7,114 bases of DNA from CAYNLX01 sp964441535 (GTDB lineage: Bacteria > Bacillota_I > Bacilli_A > RF39 > UBA660), in assembly GCA_964441535.1 (NCBI GenBank), contig CAYTXQ010000039.1, positions 1 through 7,114 of the forward strand, in the 5' to 3' direction. The position numbers and the translations under genes are program-made. Positions 1 through 6,402 of the stretch are shown here, piece by piece. Under the pieces are notes generated by a model, which searched no databases, was not told the origin of the DNA, and worked only from the letters and a program-made list of their open reading frames with translations. Within the stretch, counting starts at the first letter, position 1; each line of letters starts with the position of its first letter.

Positions 1-10
1 TTCTTTCAGG

Positions 11-334
11 TTATTCCAATTCGATATAAACAACTTCTTCTAGATTTTTTAATTTACTTCTAATGTTGTTTTTTATAAATTCTTGTGTTCTAATTCTATC
101 TTCTTCAGCTTGATTTAAATGTTGAGATTCATCTACCTCTACCCATACATTAACTTGTGGAAAATATAAATCGGCTAGTGCTATTTCTTCTCCATCTCTC
201 TTAAACATTTGTTGTGTAATAAATCTAACATTTAAATTGTCCAACTTATTAATTATTCGTGTAACACAATAATTCTCGTATTTCTTTCCAAAAGTTTTTT
301 TTAACTGATTTGCAATATATTCTTTTTTATCCAT
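11..334 (-). CDS. Short PD-(D/E)XK (Vsr/DUF559-like) nuclease-fold protein, probably C-terminally truncated
   Basis: This encodes 107 residues from ATG 334. GTG 343 and ATG 340 are also in frame, but the Shine-Dalgarno AGGTGAT (345-339) overlaps both and lies 4 bases before ATG 334. Seen: a basic helical N-terminus (residues 1-30), FITQQ at 38-42, then ALADLYFP with Asp55 and VWVEVDESQH with Glu66 and Asp68, followed by the charged helix EEDRIRTQEF. The order F-x-x-Q, D-(x10)-E-x-D-E-x-Q-H, D-x-x-R resembles the Vsr/DUF559 branch of the PD-(D/E)XK superfamily, so a DNA endonuclease or restriction-like role is inferred, not proven. The frame stops just after a predicted strand (VVYIELE), where such proteins usually continue with another strand and helix. 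The in-frame codons after the stop, Pro-Glu-Arg, would read on plausibly to the window edge. It is therefore either a minimal nuclease domain or a nonsense-truncated gene. The family call is moderately secure; activity is doubtful. Confidence 0.7.
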   Translation of the reverse strand: MDKKEYIANQLKKTFGKKYENYCVTRIINKLDNLNVRFITQQMFKRDGEEIALADLYFPQVNVWVEVDESQHLNQAEEDRIRTQEFIKNNIRSKLKNLEEVVYIELE

Positions 335-338
335 AAAC

Positions 339-345
339 ATCACCT
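339..345 (-). promoter_or_regulatory. Shine-Dalgarno AGGTGAT that sets the nuclease start
   Basis: On the minus strand AGGTGAT matches the anti-Shine-Dalgarno extension (AGGAGGTGATC) exactly over seven bases. It is followed by GTTT and then ATG at 334-332. It covers the two upstream in-frame start candidates at 343 and 340, so the downstream ATG is the better start. Confidence 0.7.
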
Positions 346-351
346 ACTTCA

Positions 352-628
352 TTAACCTTCTAAACTTTTTTGAGTTTTTAAATTCGAACTATCTTTAAGT
401 TTCTTTCTAATATATACTTTTTAGAATCTAAGATTTTAAATAAACAGGTAATTTCATAGAAATAATAATATCCACTATTAATAAATACACATGTGTAATT
501 TCCTTTTTCTATATTAGAAACAATTTGATCCAACATTAAATCATAATCTATAACAAACCTACATAATCTAAATACTATTATACCACAATTTTTGACTCTT
601 TATAATCGAAGATACATTTTTCCTTCAC
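352..628 (-). pseudogene. Possible small gene broken by two frame changes
   Basis: Three short minus-strand frames line up end to end. The first starts at GTG 628, 8 bases after a good TAGGAG site (642-637), and reads MKEKCIFDYKESKIVV before a stop at 578-580. The second is open from about 600 to its stop at 378-380. It contains ATG 536 and a 52-residue product including EKGNYTCVFINSG and ITCLFKILDSKK. The third continues from the A-run near 412 as VYIRKKLKDSSNLKTQ and stops at 352-354, just before the nuclease Shine-Dalgarno. Each transition is a shift of -1. Joined, they would give about 90 residues. The stretch GNYTCVFINSG resembles the start of DUF1893 proteins, but the conserved middle of that family is absent, so the similarity is weak. 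Alternatives are an intact 52-residue gene (536-378) read from the TATAAT at 577-582, or chance open frames in AT-rich DNA. Confidence 0.35.
577..585 (-). promoter_or_regulatory. Candidate extended -10 promoter
   Basis: The minus strand reads TGGTATAAT, a perfect TG-n-TATAAT extended -10 element. The matching -35 region (TTATAA at 17 bases) is poor. Transcription from about 570 would lead through the small open frame starting at ATG 536 and into the nuclease gene. The element also lies inside the putative broken gene at 628-352. If that gene was once real, the promoter may be a later insertion or a coincidence. Confidence 0.4.
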
Positions 629-654
629 AAGGATAACTCCTAAAAAAATGATTT

Positions 655-674
655 AATCGTACCCAAATCGTACC
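655..674. repeat. Tandem direct repeat AATCGTACC x2, 11-base period
   Basis: AATCGTACC occurs at 655-663 and again at 666-674, two bases apart, giving a period of 11 (about one helical turn). Such phased repeats are typical of protein-binding sites, for example recombinase arm sites or operators. They lie immediately upstream, on the minus strand, of the TAGGAG site of the putative broken gene. The function is inferred only from this arrangement. Confidence 0.5.
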
Positions 675-725
675 TAAAATAAAAATAACGGAAGCTATGC
701 CTTACAACCCCTTATAAAATGGGGC

Positions 726-754
726 AAAAAAAATGAAGAAGCTCTCGCTTCTTC
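726..754 (-). terminator. Intrinsic terminator downstream of recG
   Basis: On the minus strand an 8-bp stem (GAAGAAGC at 754-747 pairing with GCTTCTTC at 742-735) closes a GAGA tetraloop. One A follows, then eight U (733-726). This is a textbook Rho-independent terminator oriented to stop transcription coming from recG, whose stop codon is about 110 bases upstream. Confidence 0.85.
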
Positions 755-771
755 TTCAGGGGGTTTTGGTT

Positions 772-806
772 GATCTCTCTTAAAAAATACTTCCATAAGA
801 GCGATC
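772..806. repeat. Imperfect inverted repeat (11-base arms)
   Basis: GATCTCTCTTA (772-782) pairs with TAAGAGCGATC (796-806) with one mismatch, around a 13-base loop. It lies between the recG stop codon and its terminator, so it may form a stem in the recG 3' untranslated region. No U-run follows it on either strand. Confidence 0.5.
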
Positions 807-807
807 C

Positions 808-824
808 GCATGATATTATCATGC
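808..824. repeat. Perfect 17-base palindrome
   Basis: GCATGATA and TATCATGC (8-base arms) flank a single central T. The dyad could be a dimeric protein-binding site or a small hairpin in the recG 3' untranslated region. No gene start lies next to it, which makes an operator role for recG unlikely. Confidence 0.55.
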
Positions 825-867
825 TAAATAAATTATATAATGAATTAATTAGTTAGTCAATTTATTT

Positions 868-2835
868 TTAACTAAATTTTCTATCTATGAGGTTTTGATA
901 TTTTTCATCTAGTTTATTTTCTAATAATTTATTAGAATCTATACCAGCTTGTTTTAATATTTTAAAATCTCTTTTAGTATCTGATAGTTTAAATACCATA
1001 TCTCCACTCTGTTTTATACCAAATAAGTCTCCTTCTCTTCTCATTTCAAAATCTTTTTCACTTATTATAAAACCATCATTAGTTTGTTCTAAAACTTTTA
1101 ACCTTTCACTATCTTTATCACTAATTAAGTAACAAGAACTTTCTAATTCATTTCTTCCAATTCTACCTCTTAACTGATGCAAAGTAGATAGTCCAAATTT
1201 ATCAGCATCAAATATAATCATCATAGTGGCATTTTCAACATCTACCCCTACTTCTATTACTGTAGTAGATATTAATATTTTAGTATTATTGTTCTTAAAA
1301 TCATCCATTATATTTTCTTTTTCATTAGATTTTAGTTTGCTATGTAAAATATCTATTTTTATCTTACCATTAAATGCTATATCAAATTTATTCTTTAATT
1401 CAACTACAGTATTTAAATCAGTATCTTCACTTTCTATTAGAGGAGATACTACATATACCTGATTATTTGATTTTATTGTGTTTGCTACTTCATATAATAT
1501 ATCTTTTAATTCACTATACTTTTTTATATATGTTTTTATCTCTTTTCTACCACTAGGTTTAGTTTTAATAGTAGAAATATCCATATCTCCATATAAAGTT
1601 AAAGCATATGTTCTAGGTATAGGAGTAGCACTCATATATAATACATCTGGTTTATTACCTTTATTAAATAAACTATCTCTAGCTTTAACACCAAATCTAT
1701 GTTGTTCATCTGTAATAACTAAACCTAAATCTTTAAATATTACATTATCTGTTAATAGTGCATGAGTCCCTATTAAAATATCTATTTCTCCATTTAATAA
1801 TTTTTCTTTAATACTATCTTTATTCTTTTTAGAAATACTTCCTGTAATTAATTCTACTTTAATATTATATTTATTAAATATATTTTTCATAGAGTTATAA
1901 TGCTGTATACTTAAAATCTCTGTAGGAGCCAAAAAAGCACTCTTATAACCACCTAAATAATTAGCATACATTGCTATCATAGAAACTATAGTTTTACCAC
2001 TACCTACATCTCCTACTAAGATTCTATTCATTCTTTTGTCACTTGAAAGATCTTCTAATATTTCATTTATACTACTTAATTGATCTATTGTTAAACTAAA
2101 AGATAAGTCACCAATAAATTTATCTATTAGTTTTTTGTCAAAGATTTTTTTTATGCCTAATTCTTCTTGTCTAGATTTCTTTAAATAATTCATTTTTAAC
2201 ATAAAAACAAACAATTCTTCATATATTAATCTTAATTTTGCTTTCTTTAATTCATTAAAATCTTTAGGATTGTGTATTATTTTTATAGCTTCTTTTTTAT
2301 CTATAAAATCATATTCTTTACTAATATACTTAGGAACATAATCTATTAAATCAAAATCTACATTCAAACATTCATTAACTATCTTTATTATATTACTATT
2401 ATTAAGTCCATTAATAAGATGATATACAGGCTCTAACATATTTTTGTTATTAAGATTTAATTTTATATTAGAGGCTATAAAAGTATTAGTGCTTCTATTA
2501 TATTTTCCTACTAAAAGAACTTTTTTTCCAACTACAACATTATTTTTTATAAAAGCTCTATTAAATATCTTAACATTAATTATATTTTTATTTGCTAAAC
2601 ATCTAAATTCTAATATATTAAAATTTCTTTTAACATATCTTACCCTAGGAACACTTTCTACTAAACCTTCTATAGTACACTCTTCTAATTCATTACTATT
2701 CTCTAAATTTATTACATGATAAAAATTATATCTGTAAGGATAATATTCAATTAAATCATTAATATTGTTGATGCCTATCTTATTTAATAAATTAAATGTT
2801 TTAGGTCCTATACCTTTAATATCTTTCAAATTCAT
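868..2835 (-). CDS. recG: ATP-dependent DNA helicase RecG
   Basis: This is a 655-residue cytosolic superfamily 2 translocase that binds branched DNA, regresses stalled replication forks and processes recombination intermediates. Seen in order: an N-terminal helix-hairpin-helix-like stretch (IKGIGPKTFNLL, 6-17) and the YYPYRY segment leading into the OB-fold wedge domain (to about 130); a linker helix region (about 170-250); Walker A GDVGSGKT (275-282); APTEIL (303-308); DEQH (376-379), the Walker B form usual in RecG; SATPIPRT (402-409); VIEVGVDV (526-533); QLRGRIGR (554-561); and the C-terminal TRG-type segment (about 588-612). It is slightly shorter than the usual 680-700 residues but complete. 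The TRG segment reads EMRREGDLFG rather than the common LRGPGD/E. AAGAGG lies 5 bases before ATG 2835, supporting the start. A terminator follows at 754-726. No recombination gene is adjacent. Confidence 0.97.
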   Translation of the reverse strand: MNLKDIKGIGPKTFNLLNKIGINNINDLIEYYPYRYNFYHVINLENSNELEECTIEGLVESVPRVRYVKRNFNILEFRCLANKNIINVKIFNRAFIKNNVVVGKKVLLVGKYNRSTNTFIASNIKLNLNNKNMLEPVYHLINGLNNSNIIKIVNECLNVDFDLIDYVPKYISKEYDFIDKKEAIKIIHNPKDFNELKKAKLRLIYEELFVFMLKMNYLKKSRQEELGIKKIFDKKLIDKFIGDLSFSLTIDQLSSINEILEDLSSDKRMNRILVGDVGSGKTIVSMIAMYANYLGGYKSAFLAPTEILSIQHYNSMKNIFNKYNIKVELITGSISKKNKDSIKEKLLNGEIDILIGTHALLTDNVIFKDLGLVITDEQHRFGVKARDSLFNKGNKPDVLYMSATPIPRTYALTLYGDMDISTIKTKPSGRKEIKTYIKKYSELKDILYEVANTIKSNNQVYVVSPLIESEDTDLNTVVELKNKFDIAFNGKIKIDILHSKLKSNEKENIMDDFKNNNTKILISTTVIEVGVDVENATMMIIFDADKFGLSTLHQLRGRIGRNELESSCYLISDKDSERLKVLEQTNDGFIISEKDFEMRREGDLFGIKQSGDMVFKLSDTKRDFKILKQAGIDSNKLLENKLDEKYQNLIDRKFS

Positions 2836-2840
2836 AAAAA

Positions 2841-2846
2841 CCTCTT
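2841..2846 (-). promoter_or_regulatory. recG ribosome binding site
   Basis: The minus strand reads AAGAGG followed by TTTTT and then the ATG at 2835-2833, a normal spacing that supports the assigned recG start. Confidence 0.75.
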
Positions 2847-2848
2847 AA

Positions 2849-2883
2849 AAAAGTCAAAAAAGTGTTGACAAAATATGACTTTT
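2849..2883. promoter_or_regulatory. Inverted repeat AAAAGTCA/TGACTTTT, candidate operator
   Basis: AAAAGTCA (2849-2856) and TGACTTTT (2876-2883) are perfect 8-base inverted arms separated by 19 bases. They bracket the TTGACA box of the plus-strand promoter, and the left arm lies just upstream of the recG ribosome binding site. A dimeric regulator bound here could affect both the small RNA and recG. The arms are AT-rich, so chance occurrence is not excluded. Confidence 0.35.
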
Positions 2884-2893
2884 CATTTAGTAT
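2865..2893 (+). promoter_or_regulatory. Sigma-A-type promoter on the plus strand
   Basis: A consensus -35 TTGACA (2865-2870) is followed by exactly 17 bases and TAGTAT (2888-2893; 4 of 6 match TATAAT). A TATATA lies close by. Transcription would start near 2900 and point away from recG toward the plus-strand terminator at 2963-2996. It is the only consensus TTGACA with ideal spacing that I found in the gene-free stretches of the window. Confidence 0.6.
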
Positions 2894-2899
2894 ATACAT

Positions 2900-2996
2900 C
2901 ACCAGTTCACTTTTAGGCGAATTGGTGCTAGTATCACACTAGCCAACCCCTTTTTATTCTTTGAAGGTGTCTCAGGGGGCACCTTCCTTTTTTTTT
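2900..2996 (+). ncRNA. Putative small structured RNA between recG and nifJ
   Basis: A transcript of about 97 nt is predicted from its flanking signals: a TTGACA-17-TAGTAT promoter just upstream and a strong U-tailed terminator at its end, on the strand opposite to all genes here. It can form a 9-bp hairpin (2900-2908 with 2919-2927, one G-U pair, 10-base loop), a 6-bp hairpin (GCTAGT 2927-2932 with ACTAGC 2938-2943; it shares base 2927 with the first), a short unpaired CCAACCCC linker and the terminator stem. CCCC at 2947-2950 could pair with the G-run in the terminator loop (2975-2979), an alternative fold. No open frame with a ribosome binding site is seen in it. I do not recognise it as SRP RNA, 6S RNA, tmRNA or a known riboswitch. 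It could be a trans-acting RNA or an antisense to nifJ or recG read-through mRNA. Confidence 0.5.
2963..2996 (+). terminator. Strong plus-strand intrinsic terminator
   Basis: GAAGGTG (2963-2969) pairs with CACCTTC (2980-2986). The stem can extend three more pairs (including G-U) to leave a CAGG loop. It is followed by C and nine T (2988-2996). On the minus strand the hairpin is followed by A-rich sequence, so it would not efficiently stop nifJ transcripts. Its U-run touches the nifJ stop codon (2995-2997). Confidence 0.8.
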
Positions 2997-5900
2997 ATTT
3001 ATTACTTAATTCTTTATAATAGTTATACTCTTCAATTGCTTTTTCTTTATTTAATTCAAATAATTTTTTAGCTCTATTTTCATCTTTTATTTTTAAAGCA
3101 TTATAACGAACTTCATTTAATAAAAATTCTTCATATAAATCAAAATTAGGTTCTATAGAATCAAGATATAATTTCTTAGTTAAAGGATTATATCTTTTTA
3201 ATTGTAAATAACCACACTCTACAGCTAATTTTTCTTCTTTAACACTACAACTCATTCCTTTTCTAATACCTTGTTCTACACAAGGAGAATAAGCAATTAT
3301 TATAGAAGGTCCATTATGTGCTTCTGCTTCTTTAAATACATTAATAGCATGTTGCATATTTGCACCTAAACTTATAGTAGCGGCATACACATTAGGATAA
3401 GTTATTGCTATTTTAAATAAATCTTTTTTATGGGTTTCTTTACCTAAATCAGCAAATTCTGCAATCGCACCAATTTTAGATGCTTTACTAGATTGTCCTC
3501 CAGTATTTGAATATACTTCTGTATCAAGAACTAATATATTAATATTTTTATTTGATGCTAATATATGATCTATTCCACCAAAACCTATGTCATAAGCCCA
3601 TCCATCTCCACCTAAAGCCCATACACTTTTAGATGGAATATAATCTATTATTCTTTTTAAATCATTAGGTATTTCTTTATCTTTTAAATTATTAAATACT
3701 TCTTTAGTTATTTCATAATCATTAATATTATTTAACCATTTATTATAGTTTTCCTGAATGTCAGTAGATACAACATTCATAGACTTTTTCATAATAGATG
3801 AAATTTTATCTTGCATTATTTCTATAGTTTTTAACATACCAAGACCAAACTCAGCATTATCTTCAAATAATGAATTAGCCCAAGAAATTCCATAAGTAGT
3901 TGAAGGAACACTTCCTGCATAAATACTAGAACATCCTGTTGCATTAGCTATAATTAATTTATGTCCAAAGACTTGTGTTAATAATTTTATATATGCTGTT
4001 TCTCCACAACCTGCACAAGCTCCACTAAATTCAAATAACGGTTCTTCAAACTGACTGTTTTTTATAGTAAATTTATTATTAGTTTTAGGATTTTCTATTA
4101 ATAATAATTTTTCATTTACATTAGCCAACTCTTCATCATAATTTCCTAATACTAAAGCTTTATTACCCATCTTACCAGGACATGTTTCTATACATACTCC
4201 ACATCCAGTACAATCTCTTTCACTTATTATAATTTTAAATTCTCCATCAATTAATTTAGGCCTTATAACTCCATGAGGACACACTAAAGAGCATTGATTA
4301 CACTCTATACAATTTTCTTTTATCCATTTTGGAACTCTACTTGAAATATTTCTCTTCTCCAATGCTGATAAACTACACGGAAATGAACCTGTTTTAAATG
4401 GAACTAAGTCACTTACCTTTAATGAGTTTCCTTCTCTATCATTTATTTTATCAAAAATAGTTTTGGATCTTTCTTCTATTTCATTATAAGTAAATTCACT
4501 TTTTACTTCTTCTAATTTATTAATTGAGTCTTTTATTGAATTAACATTACTTTCAACAACATCATTACCTTTAGTTTTATATTCCTCTTTAACTGAATTA
4601 CATACTAATTCTTCATAATTAGATACATTCAGTATTTTAAGAATTATGGCTTCCATTATCTTACTTATTTTATTGCCTAATTTATTATTTTTAGCTATTT
4701 CTGATGCATTTATAATAAATAATTTAACATTCTTTTCAACAATAATTTTTTTAACATTATCTGGCAACCACTCATTTAATTCATTAGATTTTTTATCAGT
4801 ATTAATTAACAAAATACCATTATCTTTTATATCATCAATAATATTATATTTAAATAAATATTCACTCTTACTTACTACTATCATACTTGGGTTAGTTATA
4901 TAATATGGAGCATTTATTTCTGATTTACTAAATCTTAAATGATTTTTAGTAACACTTCCACTTTTTTTAGAATCATATTCAAAATATCCTTGAACAAATA
5001 TATTGGATTTTCCTACTACATCTAAAATATCTTTACTGGCACTTACCATACCATCTGAACCAAATCCATATATTAAAATTTCAGTACAATTAATATCTAA
5101 AGAAAAATTCTCTTTTGATAAACTTAAATTTGTTACATCATCTTCTATACCTATAGTAAAATTATTTTTTAAATTAGTTTCTAACATAGTAAATACACTT
5201 TTAATATCTGAAGGAGTGGTATCTTTACTACTTAAACCATATCTACCTCCAACTATATTTATATCCTTATCTTTTAATGAACTTAAAATATCTAAGTATA
5301 ATGGTTCACCTATACTTCCACTTTCTTTAGTACGATCTAATACAGCAATATTCTTAACATTTTCAGGTAATACTTCTAATAAATATTTGGAACTAAAAGG
5401 TCTGTAGAGATGAACTTCAATTAAGCCAACATTACCTCCATTAGAATTAATCTTATCAACAACTAATTTTATAGTATCACATACACTACCCATAGCAATT
5501 ATTATATCTTTAGCATCTTCTACACCATAATAATTAAATGGTTTATAATTTGTATTTGCTATTTCATTAATTTCTTTCATATATTCATTTACAATATCAG
5601 GAATATTATTATAATCTATATTTCTTGCTTCAACACTTTGAAAATAGATATCTTCATTTTCAGCCATACCCTTTTGTTTTAATTCATTACTTATTAAACT
5701 CCTTTTTCTAAATAAATCAATACTATCATGAGGAACTAATTTTAATAATTCCAATTCATCTATTAAATCAATTTTATTTATTTCATGACTAGTTCTAAAA
5801 CCATCAAAAAAATGTAAGAAAGGCAAACTACCCTTAATACTAGATAAATGAGATATAGCACCTAAATAATAAGCATCTTTTACATTAGTAGAAGACATCA

Positions 5901-6309
5901 TACAAAATCCAGTACTTCTTGTAGCATAAATATCACTGTGATCTCCAAAAATACTTAAAGCATGAGTTGCAATAGTTCTAGATGCTACGTGTATTACTCC
6001 CGGTAACATCTCCCCTGCAATTTTATACATATTAGGAATCATAAGTAATAAACCTTGGCTTGAAGTAAAGGTACTTGATAAAGACCCTGTTATTAAAGAT
6101 CCATGCATTACACCTGCCGCACCTGCTTCACTTTGCATCTCTATTACTTCAACTCTATTATTAAATAAATTCCTTTTATCTTTAGTATTAAGTAAATCTA
6201 CATTAGATGCCATAGGACTAGATGGAGTTATAGGATATATAGGACATATTTCACTAAATAAATACGCTACTGAAGAAGCCGCTTCATTACCATCTAATAT
6301 TTTATACAT
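2995..6309 (-). CDS. nifJ: Pyruvate:ferredoxin (flavodoxin) oxidoreductase
   Basis: This 1104-residue single-chain enzyme oxidises pyruvate with CoA to acetyl-CoA and CO2, reducing ferredoxin or flavodoxin in the cytosol. It is the central pyruvate reaction of many anaerobes. Seen: domain I with YPITPSS (25-31), MQSEAGA (58-64, Glu61 the TPP-activating acid) and Arg111; GDHSDI (122-127); the CoA-domain stretch VGGRYGLSSKD (353-363); the gamma-like domain GFGSDG (415-420); and two ferredoxin-type [4Fe-4S] motifs with Cys667/670/673/677 and Cys700/703/706/710. Proximal cluster ligands are Cys765, Cys768, Cys793 and probably Cys1010. TPP/Mg binding is GDGWAYDIGFGG (901-912) and Asn935 in YSNTGGQ. 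It is somewhat shorter than the usual 1170-1200 residues, but no key residue is missing. The start ATG follows AAGTGAT (6319-6313). It has its own promoter and appears monocistronic or reads on into recG. Confidence 0.97.
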   Translation of the reverse strand: MYKILDGNEAASSVAYLFSEICPIYPITPSSPMASNVDLLNTKDKRNLFNNRVEVIEMQSEAGAAGVMHGSLITGSLSSTFTSSQGLLLMIPNMYKIAGEMLPGVIHVASRTIATHALSIFGDHSDIYATRSTGFCMMSSTNVKDAYYLGAISHLSSIKGSLPFLHFFDGFRTSHEINKIDLIDELELLKLVPHDSIDLFRKRSLISNELKQKGMAENEDIYFQSVEARNIDYNNIPDIVNEYMKEINEIANTNYKPFNYYGVEDAKDIIIAMGSVCDTIKLVVDKINSNGGNVGLIEVHLYRPFSSKYLLEVLPENVKNIAVLDRTKESGSIGEPLYLDILSSLKDKDINIVGGRYGLSSKDTTPSDIKSVFTMLETNLKNNFTIGIEDDVTNLSLSKENFSLDINCTEILIYGFGSDGMVSASKDILDVVGKSNIFVQGYFEYDSKKSGSVTKNHLRFSKSEINAPYYITNPSMIVVSKSEYLFKYNIIDDIKDNGILLINTDKKSNELNEWLPDNVKKIIVEKNVKLFIINASEIAKNNKLGNKISKIMEAIILKILNVSNYEELVCNSVKEEYKTKGNDVVESNVNSIKDSINKLEEVKSEFTYNEIEERSKTIFDKINDREGNSLKVSDLVPFKTGSFPCSLSALEKRNISSRVPKWIKENCIECNQCSLVCPHGVIRPKLIDGEFKIIISERDCTGCGVCIETCPGKMGNKALVLGNYDEELANVNEKLLLIENPKTNNKFTIKNSQFEEPLFEFSGACAGCGETAYIKLLTQVFGHKLIIANATGCSSIYAGSVPSTTYGISWANSLFEDNAEFGLGMLKTIEIMQDKISSIMKKSMNVVSTDIQENYNKWLNNINDYEITKEVFNNLKDKEIPNDLKRIIDYIPSKSVWALGGDGWAYDIGFGGIDHILASNKNINILVLDTEVYSNTGGQSSKASKIGAIAEFADLGKETHKKDLFKIAITYPNVYAATISLGANMQHAINVFKEAEAHNGPSIIIAYSPCVEQGIRKGMSCSVKEEKLAVECGYLQLKRYNPLTKKLYLDSIEPNFDLYEEFLLNEVRYNALKIKDENRAKKLFELNKEKAIEEYNYYKELSNK

Positions 6310-6338
6310 ATTATCACTTACTTTCTTACCATATATTA

Positions 6339-6344
6339 ATTATA
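6339..6344 (-). promoter_or_regulatory. nifJ: Candidate nifJ -10 element
   Basis: The minus strand reads TATAAT 30 bases before the nifJ start codon. The -35 candidate 17 bases upstream is TTTTTA, a weak match that coincides with the U-run of the preceding terminator. The placement directly between that terminator and nifJ supports independent transcription of nifJ. Confidence 0.5.
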
Positions 6345-6362
6345 ATACATTTTTTAACATTT

Positions 6363-6389
6363 AAAAAGAGAAGTTGAAACTAACTTCTC
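6363..6389 (-). terminator. Intrinsic terminator after the 6403-7114 gene
   Basis: On the minus strand GAGAAGTT (6389-6382) pairs with AACTTCTC (6375-6368) around the 6-base loop AGTTTC and is followed by five U (6367-6363). It lies 14 bases after the stop codon of the upstream gene and separates it from nifJ. Confidence 0.85.
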
Positions 6390-6402
6390 ATATTATAAAT
6401 AA

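Larger units (their letters stand above)
629..867. other. Gene-free stretch downstream of recG with hairpins and a duplicated 9-mer
   Basis: No convincing gene is seen here. The part at about 690-824 is visibly less AT-biased than the rest of the window. Reading along the plus strand it holds the direct repeat AATCGTACC twice (655-663 and 666-674), a CCCC/GGGG hairpin (708-724), the recG terminator (726-754), an imperfect 11-base inverted repeat (772-782 with 796-806, one mismatch) and a perfect 17-base palindrome (808-824). The cluster differs from the flanking AT-rich DNA and may be the scar or edge of an acquired element. No integrase or transposase is present. Confidence 0.5.

Noticed and set aside
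578..628. Programmed -1 frameshift at the A-run in TCAAAAATT as an explanation for the split small gene.
   Set aside because: The site does not form a proper X-XXY-YYZ slippery heptamer, and a second frame change would still be needed downstream. Decay or sequencing error is simpler.
695..811. A 38-codon minus-strand frame starting at ATG 811 (MRIALMEVFFKRD..., with an EEEARASS centre), considered as a small toxin-like protein.
   Set aside because: It has no ribosome binding site, runs straight through the recG terminator, which accounts for its Glu/Ala/Ser centre, and lacks the hydrophobic segment expected of type I toxins.
1226..2719. Open frames of 60-95 codons on the plus strand within recG.
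   Set aside because: They are antisense shadows of recG: Leu/Ile/Ser-rich products of AT-biased complementary codons, without ribosome binding sites or recognisable domains.
2889..2894. A minus-strand TATACT overlapping the plus-strand -10, considered as a recG promoter.
   Set aside because: There is no -35 box at 16-18 bases and no TG extension. It could still be weakly active, but it is not supported enough to annotate.
4646..5407. Open frames of 85 and 134 codons on the plus strand within nifJ.
   Set aside because: They overlap fully conserved nifJ coding sequence, have no ribosome binding site and show the composition of a complementary strand.
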